Positions 52,714 to 60,166 of a stretch of 64,000 nt of DNA are shown one piece after another. The notes beneath the pieces were generated by a model, which saw only the letters and a list, made by a program, of their open reading frames with translations, ran no database searches and was not told the origin of the DNA. Within the stretch, counting starts at the first letter, position 1; each line of letters begins with the position of its first letter. Position numbers and translations under genes: made by a program. Source of the stretch: an uncultured Carboxylicivirga sp. (lineage in GTDB: Bacteria > Bacteroidota > Bacteroidia > Bacteroidales > Marinilabiliaceae); contig CANLLN010000003.1 in NCBI GenBank assembly GCA_947491945.1, positions 62,001 through 126,000 on the forward strand, written 5' to 3'.

Positions 52714-53996
52714 AGAGAAAAATTGGATTTAAAACGCTGGGCTGCCGTCTGAACCAGTTTGAGACCGATGCGCTCGCATCGCGCTTTACCCGTATGGGTT
52801 ATGAGGTGGTGGACAACAGCAAGGATACTGATGTATTTGTGGTAAATACGTGTACGGTAACCAATCAGAGTGATCAGAAATCGCGCTACGTGGTTAACCA
52901 CGCCCTTACCCACGGGCACATCGGCATGTTAATTATCACCGGCTGCATGGCCAATCATCATAAGGATCAGCTTGAGCAGCGCTATCCCAATGCCTATGTG
53001 GTAGATAATCAGCAGAAGAGTGCCATCCCTCAGTTGGTGGAGGCACATTTTAAGAAGGAGATAGTCCCCTCCAATCAAAGCCAGGGAGGTGTGTTTAGCT
53101 ATGCGCCTGCTGCGGAGACGTTTCATACACGCAGCATGGTTAAGATACAGGATGGCTGCGATAATTTCTGCACTTTCTGTATTATACCCAAGGTACGGGG
53201 TCGGGCTGTGAGTCGTCCGCCCCAAGCCATATTAGAGAACATAAAGCAAGTACTTGATTATGGCTATAAGGAGGTGGTGATTACCGGAGTAAATATTAGT
53301 CGATATAATTATGAAGGCTTAAGTTTCTCGGCTTTACTCAGACAGATACTTGCTATCGATCGGGATTTCAGACTTCGCATATCATCTATTGAGCCGGATA
53401 GCTTTGATGATGATTTCTTCGAACTGATGAAGCATCCTAAGTTGATGCCACACCTTCACCTTTGCCTGCAAAGTGCCTCGGAGTCCATTCTGTTGAAAAT
53501 GCGGCGGATGTATACCTATAAGTTATATAAGACAATGGTGGAGAAACTGCGTAAGCTAAACCCTCTCTTTAATATCACTACCGATTTGATTGTGGGCTTC
53601 CCCGGTGAAACAGAGGATGATTTTCAGGCATCGCTTAAAGCTGTTGGCGACTTGCAGTTGGGCCATGTGCATACTTTCAAGTATTCGAAGCGTGAGGATA
53701 CGCGTGCTGCCCGCATGAGCGACACTATGCCAGAACCTCTGAAAACACAGCGCAGCGAGCTGGTGAGAGCAGCCGCCCTGAAAGCTAAAATTGCGTACCG
53801 CAGGCAGTTTATTGGCATAAAGCAAACGGTGCTGATTGATACACTCAATGCGGTTTACGCCAAAGGCTACTCCGAGTATTATATTCCGGTTAAAATAAAA
53901 CAGTCTGTTCCGAAAAATACGCTGCTCAAGGTTCATATTTATGGGTTAGAGACCGAGGGGAATGATCCGTGTTTACTGGGTGAAATATCTGCCTGA
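52710..53996 (+). CDS. mtaB: tRNA t6A37 methylthiotransferase MtaB
   Basis: MtaB converts t6A at position 37 of ANN-decoding tRNAs to ms2t6A. The 428-residue product opens GFKTLGCRLNQFETD, the MtaB form of the first motif, with Cys12, then Cys48 in VNTCTVTNQSDQKSR and Cys79 in ITGCMA. The radical-SAM cysteines are Cys150, Cys154 and Cys157 (DGCDNFCTFC). LRISSIEPD and HLHLCLQSASESIL are also MtaB-like. The TRAM-like end is short (about 370-428). It is translated in overlap with the MiaB-like gene upstream, which pairs two enzymes acting on the same tRNA position but different modifications. Confidence 0.93.
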   Translation: MKRKIGFKTLGCRLNQFETDALASRFTRMGYEVVDNSKDTDVFVVNTCTVTNQSDQKSRYVVNHALTHGHIGMLIITGCMANHHKDQLEQRYPNAYVVDNQQKSAIPQLVEAHFKKEIVPSNQSQGGVFSYAPAAETFHTRSMVKIQDGCDNFCTFCIIPKVRGRAVSRPPQAILENIKQVLDYGYKEVVITGVNISRYNYEGLSFSALLRQILAIDRDFRLRISSIEPDSFDDDFFELMKHPKLMPHLHLCLQSASESILLKMRRMYTYKLYKTMVEKLRKLNPLFNITTDLIVGFPGETEDDFQASLKAVGDLQLGHVHTFKYSKREDTRAARMSDTMPEPLKTQRSELVRAAALKAKIAYRRQFIGIKQTVLIDTLNAVYAKGYSEYYIPVKIKQSVPKNTLLKVHIYGLETEGNDPCLLGEISA

Positions 53997-54267
53997 GCAT
54001 TGCAGGTGGTGTGGTCAATGCAGTAAAACATTGATGCCTTATTTCCAATAGGATTAATGGGTTAACGGTAAGCTGAAATATTATTTCAAACGATTTTGAG
54101 ATATCCCTAGTGTAATCGAACATAAAATTAGCAATCACAGCACGGCTGAATTTGAAATGCGATTGCCTTGGCCTTTCAGTTGAGGGTTTATTTCAGATGA
54201 AAGCGCTAAGCTTGTGGCTCAATCCTCCTAACTTGCAGATTTATTTATTTTACAATAATTATTGCCG

Positions 54268-54296
54268 GCAGCACCTGATTAGTGCTGCTTTTTTAT
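54268..54296 (+). terminator. Terminator before the first Sus operon
   Basis: GCAGCAC (54268-54274) pairs perfectly with GTGCTGC (54282-54288), loop CTGATTA, then TTTTTTATTT. It lies 270 bases after mtaB, so it ends either a long 3' UTR or an unseen small RNA. Confidence 0.85.
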
Positions 54297-54430
54297 TTAG
54301 TACACCCTTCTTTTTGTTAGGTAAGCGCAACGGTTTCCTCATTACTTCGTCTGCCCTTGGTGATTAAAATGTCAATTTTTGTAATTCTTATAACCTTTAT
54401 TAAGGCCCGTATAGCGTGGTTTTGCAACAA

Positions 54431-54457
54431 TAGTACAACATTAGTACAATAGTACAA
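54431..54457 (+). promoter_or_regulatory. Triple TAGTACAA direct repeat upstream of susC1
   Basis: Three exact copies of TAGTACAA at 54431-54438, 54442-54449 and 54450-54457, about 63 to 89 bases upstream of the -7 box. This is the expected position and form of an activator site. The half-site GTACAA reappears before the second Sus operon. Confidence 0.6.
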
Positions 54458-54519
54458 TCGCTTTGTTAAAAGTTCTATTTTTTACAACCTCTGTTTTATT
54501 ATCTCATGCGAACAGCTGT

Positions 54520-54527
54520 TAGATTTG
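54520..54527 (+). promoter_or_regulatory. -7 promoter box of the first Sus operon
   Basis: TAGATTTG matches TAnnTTTG and lies 22 bases before the ATG of the 45-residue gene. The -33 region has no TTG, which fits a promoter that needs an activator. Confidence 0.65.
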
Positions 54528-54548
54528 CCGGTGTAAAAATTCAATATT

Positions 54549-54686
54549 ATGAAAGTATCAATGAGCAATAGCGATAAGCCATCAAGTATCAAGCAAGAGG
54601 CGCGGCGGTATTTATTAATACGCAGTGTCCTCGTCGTGCTTTTGCTGCTAATGGTCATTCTACTATTATTATTAACGTTTTTTTAA
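54549..54686 (+). CDS. Small single-pass membrane protein (45 residues)
   Basis: This short gene sits between a consensus promoter box and susC1. The 45 residues have a polar N-terminal part (MKVSMSNSDKPSSIKQEARRYL) rich in Lys, Arg and Ser, then about 20 very hydrophobic residues (SVLVVLLLLMVILLLLLTFF) running to the C-terminus. This gives a single-pass, tail-anchored membrane protein with a basic cytoplasmic part under the positive-inside rule. It ends 35 bases before the susC1 start, so the two are probably cotranscribed. A second Met at codon 5 is a possible start. I know no named family. It could be a regulator or assembly partner of the SusCD system, but no function is assigned. Confidence 0.65.
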   Translation: MKVSMSNSDKPSSIKQEARRYLLIRSVLVVLLLLMVILLLLLTFF

Positions 54687-54721
54687 ATATCATGTTAACT
54701 AATCATCAAATTCAACTCTTT

Positions 54722-57700
54722 ATGAAAAGACGATTTAATTGGTTTCAAAGAGGACTCATGGGAGCGTTTATGCTACTGTTATCAGTAGGCGTTGCTTTTG
54801 CCCAGGAGCTTACTATTAGCGGTACCGTGAAGGGTGCCGAGGATGGATTACCCATACCGGGTGTGTCCGTTATTGAAAAAGGTACTACTAACGGTACCAT
54901 TACCGACATCGACGGTAAGTATCAAATTACCTGCCCAACAGGAAGTGTCGTGGCTTTCTCGTTTGTGGGTATGAAACCTCAGGAAGTAACGGTGGGAAGC
55001 CAAACCACTATTAACATTACCCTGCAGCCCGATGCCATCGAAATGGAAGGTGTTGTGGTAACGGCCCTGGGTATCAAGCGCGAAGAAAAATCCCTTGGAT
55101 ACGGAGTGTCAAAAGTTGACAGTGACGAGATACAAGCTGCCGCCGGTAGTGACGTGCTCAGTTCAATGCAGGGTAAAGTGGCTGGTTTAGATTTAGGTTC
55201 ATCACAAGGTGGACTTGGTTCTTCTAACCGTGTAGTACTTCGTGGTAACAGCTCTATTTCTGGCAATAACCAGCCGCTTTATGTGGTTGATGGTGTTCCG
55301 GTGAATAATTCAACAGTCGAAGAGTCGGCTGGTGTTTGGGATAGAAAAGATTTTGGATCAGGCTCTATGGATATCAACCCTGACGATATCGAAAGTGTTA
55401 CTGTTCTTAAAGGTCCTAATGCCGCTGCCTTATATGGTTCTCGTGCCCAGAATGGTGCCATTATTATTACGACAAAATCAGGTAAGAAAGGGCAAGGTCT
55501 TGGTGTAGAAATTTCTACTTCCAATATGTTTGACGTGGTAACTGATCAATATTTGCCAAAGGTTCAAAATAAATATGGACAGGGTAGTTATGTAGATAAT
55601 GTACCAACCTATTCTACTTCAGTTACTGATGATAGTTGGGGGCCAGCTATGACCGGACAGACTTTTCCATCATGGAGTGGGTTCGAAGATAATTTAACGT
55701 ATTCTCCACAACCCAATAATCTTAAAGATTTCTTTGAGACCGGTTTTAAAACAACTAATACAGTTGCTTTAACCACTGGTGGTGAAAATGGTTCGTCTCG
55801 TTTTTCGTATACCAATTTGTATGGTAATGGTATTGTTCCGGGTAATGAGCAAATGCGTCATAATTTCAATATCAGAACGCAATATGATTTAGCAGATTGG
55901 TTACGTGTAGATGCGAAAGCTAACTACATCAATCAGGAGATTGAGGGTGGAACCTGGCTGGGAGAAGGTAGTAGTAATGCTGTTTATGGCTTATTTACTC
56001 TTCCTCGTAATACTAACTTAAACGAGCTTAAGAAATTTAATTATAAAAATTCACCGAATGATCCTTTTGTCGGAACCCAAATGAATCCATATTGGACAAC
56101 TTTGCACGATAATATGATTAACAAAAAGGATCGTTTAATTGGATTTGTTAAGTTAGACTTTGATATTACAGACAACTTGTCTGGTTTTGTTAGAGCAGGT
56201 ACCGATTATACGAATAATTCTATTGAAGAGCGTTATAATCTTGGACATAAGCAAAGTAAATCGGGTCAGTGGATTATGAACCAGTACATGCGTCGTGAAT
56301 CTAACTTTGATGCTTTACTGAGCTATAATAAGCGTTTTGGAGAATTAGACCTAGGTGTAAACGTAGGTGGTAACATCATGAAAAACCTAAGCCAGGCAAC
56401 TTATAACCGTGGTGATGATGTTATATCTAATGGTTTTTGGAATATCCAGAACTATCTGAATAAGAATGCAAGCTATAATATTTACGAAAAGCAAGTTAAT
56501 TCGGCCTATGCTACTCTTAATTTGGGCTATAACAACTTCCTTTATTTAGATGCATCTTTCCGTAATGACTGGAGTTCTACATTACCTGAGGAAAACCGCT
56601 CATATTTCTACCCTGCTGTTTCGACAAGTATTTTGCTGAATGAAGTCCTGGACATGGGCGATGTAAACCTTTTAAAAGTACGTGTTGGCTATGCTGAAGT
56701 AGGAAATGATTCTGACCCATACCGTTTAGCAACAACATTTGGAGTTAATCCTTTATTAGATCATAATGGCATTCCTTTAATGGATGTTGATGGAACACCT
56801 GGTGTACCAGATCTAAAGCCCGAAAGGACGGGGTCGATAGAGTTTGGTGTTGATTTCAGAGCATTTAATAATCGTGTATTTGCCGATTTCAACTACTATT
56901 CGCAGTCAACTGAAAACCAGCTTTTCACAACGAGAGTATCTTCAGCCACCGGCTATGTTAACAAGTACTTGAATGGTGGTGATGTAGTGAATAGCGGTTT
57001 CGAAGTTTCTATTGGTGGTATCCCAGTACAGACAGGTTCTTTCGAATGGGAAACAACCTTAACATTAGCCCAAAACACAACTGAAGTAAAAGAGTTAGCA
57101 GACGGATTAGATACACAAGTATTGGCCGACTTAGGAAACATAGTTGGTGGTGTACAGATTGTTGCTAACAAAGGTAAAAATGGCTATGGTGTTATTATGG
57201 GTATGCCAGCTAAAGTTAATGGCGAGTATCAGTTAGGTAATAATGGTTTCCTACCGGGTAATGATCGTGTTGAGCTTGGTAATTTTACCCCTGATGCAAC
57301 TTTTGGTTGGTTAAATACCTTCTCTTACAAGCGTTTAAACTTCAGAGCTTTAATTGATGGTAAAATAGGTGGTGATGTGATGAACGCTACAAAAGGAGAT
57401 TTGACAGCGAAGGGGATCACAGAAAACACATTGGAATATCGTGAAGGTGGAATTGAAGTTTCGGGCATAAATGCAAATGGTGAGCCAACTACTGTAACCA
57501 TGAATGCGCAATCATATTGGGGTGGTTTGGCTAACTATGGTGAGCCTTGGGTAGTTGATGCTACGAACGTTCGCCTGCGCGAATTGAGTTTGGGCTACAA
57601 CTTTAAGTTAAATCCTGATTTCTTTATCAAAAACTTAAGCGTCAACTTTAACGCTTATAACCTATTCTTTATATATCGTGATGAAGATGCCAAGGATATC

Positions 57701-57802
57701 GATCCGAATCAAACCTGGGGTACAGGCAACGCACAAGGTTATAACTTATACAATGTACCTTCTACAACCTCTTATGGTTTCACTGTTAACGTTAAGTTTT
57801 AA
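54722..57802 (+). CDS. susC: SusC/RagA-family TonB-linked outer-membrane protein 1
   Basis: SusC proteins are 22-strand barrels that import large nutrients with a SusD lid and TonB energy. From ATG 54722 the protein has 1026 residues; the frame is open further up, but the signal peptide (1-28, VAFAQ) starts here. A CarboxypepD_reg-like domain follows (about 30-108, LTISGTVKGAEDGLPIPGVSV). The linker VVVTALG (111-117) precedes the plug, with the SusC motif LSSMQGKVAGLDL and VLKGPNAAALYGSRAQNGAIIITTKSGK. The barrel ends in an aromatic residue (VNVKF). Base composition falls from about 50% G+C near the plug to about 33% in sampled barrel lines. A SusD gene follows after 20 bases. Confidence 0.96.
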   Translation: MKRRFNWFQRGLMGAFMLLLSVGVAFAQELTISGTVKGAEDGLPIPGVSVIEKGTTNGTITDIDGKYQITCPTGSVVAFSFVGMKPQEVTVGSQTTINITLQPDAIEMEGVVVTALGIKREEKSLGYGVSKVDSDEIQAAAGSDVLSSMQGKVAGLDLGSSQGGLGSSNRVVLRGNSSISGNNQPLYVVDGVPVNNSTVEESAGVWDRKDFGSGSMDINPDDIESVTVLKGPNAAALYGSRAQNGAIIITTKSGKKGQGLGVEISTSNMFDVVTDQYLPKVQNKYGQGSYVDNVPTYSTSVTDDSWGPAMTGQTFPSWSGFEDNLTYSPQPNNLKDFFETGFKTTNTVALTTGGENGSSRFSYTNLYGNGIVPGNEQMRHNFNIRTQYDLADWLRVDAKANYINQEIEGGTWLGEGSSNAVYGLFTLPRNTNLNELKKFNYKNSPNDPFVGTQMNPYWTTLHDNMINKKDRLIGFVKLDFDITDNLSGFVRAGTDYTNNSIEERYNLGHKQSKSGQWIMNQYMRRESNFDALLSYNKRFGELDLGVNVGGNIMKNLSQATYNRGDDVISNGFWNIQNYLNKNASYNIYEKQVNSAYATLNLGYNNFLYLDASFRNDWSSTLPEENRSYFYPAVSTSILLNEVLDMGDVNLLKVRVGYAEVGNDSDPYRLATTFGVNPLLDHNGIPLMDVDGTPGVPDLKPERTGSIEFGVDFRAFNNRVFADFNYYSQSTENQLFTTRVSSATGYVNKYLNGGDVVNSGFEVSIGGIPVQTGSFEWETTLTLAQNTTEVKELADGLDTQVLADLGNIVGGVQIVANKGKNGYGVIMGMPAKVNGEYQLGNNGFLPGNDRVELGNFTPDATFGWLNTFSYKRLNFRALIDGKIGGDVMNATKGDLTAKGITENTLEYREGGIEVSGINANGEPTTVTMNAQSYWGGLANYGEPWVVDATNVRLRELSLGYNFKLNPDFFIKNLSVNFNAYNLFFIYRDEDAKDIDPNQTWGTGNAQGYNLYNVPSTTSYGFTVNVKF

Positions 57803-57822
57803 TCAAAAGTAAATTTAAACAG

Positions 57823-59568
57823 ATGAAGATATTTAATAAATACATTTTAGTTGGTTTGGTGGCTTTGACAAGCTTCAGTTGTACTGATGACTTCGATGAA
57901 ATGAACACAAACCCAAACTCTCCTTCTGCCGATAATCCTGCGACGGAAGCTGTATTGGCTAGCTCAATGCGCAAAGCCTTTCATGAAGATAGATTTGAAT
58001 TTTGGCGGGGTGTAGTCCTTCATGCAGAACGTTTTGCCGGCCATGTTGATGGTGGTTATAACGGATGTTGGTGGGCACCCGGTAATTCTTATGATTATAA
58101 CGAAGGTTGGACTGCCGCAGCCTGGGATTCCTATAACTCATCATCGTTTACAAACGGTTATGGAGGAGCTTTATTTGCGAATACCAATGTACTTTTAAAT
58201 TACTATGAAGAGAATCCTGAAGCGCCCTACGCCAAAGAATTCACAGGTATTTGCCACGTACTACGTTCGTTCCAGTTCTTGAAAATTACTGATCTGTTTG
58301 GCGACACGCCCTACTCAGAGCACGGTAATATTGATATTCCAACACCCAAGTTTGATGCTCAGCAGGCCATCTATGATGATATTGAAGCAAAACTTAAAAT
58401 GGTTGTGGAGGAAAACTTTGCCGATGATGTTACTATCGGAACCATGAATAAGTACGACTTAGTGTACAAAGGCAATATTAGCAAGTGGAGAAAATTTGCA
58501 AATTCTTTACGTTTACGTATGGCTCTTCGTCGTTCTAATGTCGATAGCGAAGGTGCAAAAGCCATACTCGCAAATATTGTGCAGTATCCACTTTTAGAGA
58601 GTAATGAAGACAATGTAATGGTTGAGCGCACAAAGTCGTCAACAGACTTGCACAACCAATACTATGGATTCTTTAAAACGTGGCCAGGCGCTATGCCTAA
58701 TGGCTCATATACCTGGGATGGTTATGTAACTGAGTGGGCTCCGGGTCCCGGTGCTTTTGTGCCCGCCCGTGAAATTATTGAGGTGATGAAAGGAAACGCC
58801 TTATATGCAGCTGAGGTTAAGGATGGAGGTTCCGCTACCGAGGATATTAATGCAGTATCCGGCATTTACGATCCACGAATGGAGAAGTATTTCATGCGTC
58901 CTAAAGGTGATGTTACGGCAGAACACAAAGGACGCCCTGCACGTGCCGAATATTTCCTAAAAGATGGTGTTATATCCAGTATTCAGAATGATGCTATTGA
59001 AGGAGATGTACATAATTACTCCTGGATGCACCCATCAATCTGGTATGATGGTGGTACCTGGAATCCCGTTAGCTTAGATTATGCTGAAGTGTGTTTAGCA
59101 TTGGCAGAAGCTGTTAATAGAGGTTTAGTAAGTTATGGTCAGTCTGATGCTGACTTACTAAAGGCCGGGCTTGAAGCAAGTTGTAAGCGTTGGGGTGCAG
59201 ATGTTGGTACTTTTGCCGATGATGTTGTAGCTAAGTTTAACAGTGCTGATGCAGAAGGACAAGAAGCGATTATTGCTACTGAGCGTTGGGTTTCTGCTTA
59301 TACTGTTCCGCACCAGGCCTACTCAGTATTACGCCGTACAGGTCATCCTGAGTTTGTGTATCTTGACAAGGACAGAACAATCACTGGTACCTGGGTTAAG
59401 CCTGATGGAAGCACTGAGACACGTACCATTGAGAAGTATGCTCAAGGTAGCACCAACTTTAAGTTACCACAGCGTATGCGCGTTCCGGAAAGTGAAGTAG
59501 CCATTAATAACAATGTTCCGGAAGAGAACAAAAGCATGGTTAACAAAGTATGGTGGGCCAAGCGCTAA
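57823..59568 (+). CDS. susD: SusD/RagB-family surface lipoprotein 1
   Basis: SusD-like lipoproteins bind the nutrient on the cell surface and close over the SusC barrel. The 581-residue product has a lipoprotein signal with Cys20 (LTSFSC), followed by TDDFDE. Acidic residues just after the Cys are the Bacteroidota surface-export signal. The body is of the SusD-like 2 type (SusD_2 family, often peptide or glycan binding), with FLKITDLFGDTPYSEHG, KWRKFANSLRLRMALRR, PLDYAEVCLALAEA-like stretch SLDYAEVCLALAEAVNRG, and the C-terminal RWVSAYTVPHQAYSVLRRTGHPE. It follows susC1 by 20 bases and is followed by a terminator. The ligand is unknown. Confidence 0.95.
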   Translation: MKIFNKYILVGLVALTSFSCTDDFDEMNTNPNSPSADNPATEAVLASSMRKAFHEDRFEFWRGVVLHAERFAGHVDGGYNGCWWAPGNSYDYNEGWTAAAWDSYNSSSFTNGYGGALFANTNVLLNYYEENPEAPYAKEFTGICHVLRSFQFLKITDLFGDTPYSEHGNIDIPTPKFDAQQAIYDDIEAKLKMVVEENFADDVTIGTMNKYDLVYKGNISKWRKFANSLRLRMALRRSNVDSEGAKAILANIVQYPLLESNEDNVMVERTKSSTDLHNQYYGFFKTWPGAMPNGSYTWDGYVTEWAPGPGAFVPAREIIEVMKGNALYAAEVKDGGSATEDINAVSGIYDPRMEKYFMRPKGDVTAEHKGRPARAEYFLKDGVISSIQNDAIEGDVHNYSWMHPSIWYDGGTWNPVSLDYAEVCLALAEAVNRGLVSYGQSDADLLKAGLEASCKRWGADVGTFADDVVAKFNSADAEGQEAIIATERWVSAYTVPHQAYSVLRRTGHPEFVYLDKDRTITGTWVKPDGSTETRTIEKYAQGSTNFKLPQRMRVPESEVAINNNVPEENKSMVNKVWWAKR

Positions 59569-59622
59569 ACTAAAAGTAAGTCTCTAAAACCAAAACTATT
59601 ATATTTATACGTTTTGAAAGTG

Positions 59623-59654
59623 AAGGGGTTCTGCAACGGCAGAGCCCCTTTTCC
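59623..59654 (+). terminator. Terminator of the first Sus operon
   Basis: AAGGGGTTCTGC (59623-59634) pairs with GCAGAGCCCCTT (59639-59650), loop AACG, then TT. A strong stem at the end of susC1/susD1. Confidence 0.88.
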
Positions 59655-59880
59655 GATTCCTAGCCCCAACTTCTCCCTGGTTTAAAACTGAGGAAAAAAT
59701 ATTTCCATGCCATGTGATGGTTAATTTACCATTCTTTCCCACTGGCTGTGTTATCACATCTCAAAAGCATAATCACCAAAGGTGTTGAATAGAAATTGCC
59801 CTGTTTATAGAACAGCGATTTACCCAATACGGCCATCACAACTACAGCGAAGTTGAATAGCTGATGTCCAAACCTTCACT

Positions 59881-59896
59881 TTTGTACGGGTACAAA
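59881..59896. promoter_or_regulatory. GTACAA palindrome upstream of susC2
   Basis: TTTGTAC-GG-GTACAAA is a perfect 7-bp inverted repeat around GG. The GTACAA arm is the same half-site as in the TAGTACAA repeats before susC1 (54431-54457), suggesting a shared regulator. Confidence 0.55.
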
Positions 59897-60014
59897 TGTG
59901 TATTTATTATTTCGCTTAGGCCCCCTTGATGGTAAGGTTTTTAGGGGCAAAGGTGTAAATATGTTTTGAAATGATTAAATATGTTCCGAATTGTGAATGA
60001 ATGTAAAAAACTAC

Positions 60015-60045
60015 TTGAAAGTGTTGTGTAGCTACCCTACTTTAG
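60015..60045 (+). promoter_or_regulatory. Probable promoter of the second Sus operon
   Basis: TTG (60015-60017), a 20-base spacer and TACTTTAG (60038-60045, one mismatch to TAnnTTTG). The leader would be about 115 bases. Confidence 0.5.
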
Positions 60046-60049
60046 CCGC

Positions 60050-60082
60050 TGAATGAGTTACGCATTCGCTCGTTCATTTTTT
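60050..60082 (+). terminator. Terminator-like hairpin at the susC2 mRNA 5' end
   Basis: TGAATGAG (60050-60057) pairs with CTCGTTCA (60069-60076, one wobble) and is followed by TTTTTT. If the predicted start near 60052 is right, it forms at the very 5' end of the message. Confidence 0.45.
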
Positions 60083-60166
60083 GTTTTAAGCAGTCTGCCG
60101 TTAGAATTTTATCACACCATTTTTTAGCGGTGGGCAGTGGATTAGGAACTATAAAATTCAAAACGT

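Larger units (their letters stand above)
53997..54548. other. Intergenic region between mtaB and the first Sus operon
   Basis: It contains a weak hairpin TCAATG/CATTGA near 54018-54036, a strong terminator (54268-54296), three direct TAGTACAA repeats (54431-54457) and the promoter box at 54520-54527. A plus-strand open frame at 54152-54367 runs through the terminator and is not believable. Confidence 0.6.
59569..60166. other. Intergenic region between the two Sus operons
   Basis: It contains the first operon's terminator (59623-59654), a 16-bp palindrome with GTACAA arms (59881-59896), an imperfect GCCCCC/AGGGGC hairpin (about 59919-59948), a promoter-like pair (60015-60045) and a terminator-like hairpin right after it (60050-60082). 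No coding frame. Confidence 0.6.

Noticed and set aside
54152-54367. Open frame of 71 codons before the first Sus operon
   Set aside because: It runs through the strong terminator at 54268-54296, has no promoter or ribosome site, and its translation has no protein-like pattern.
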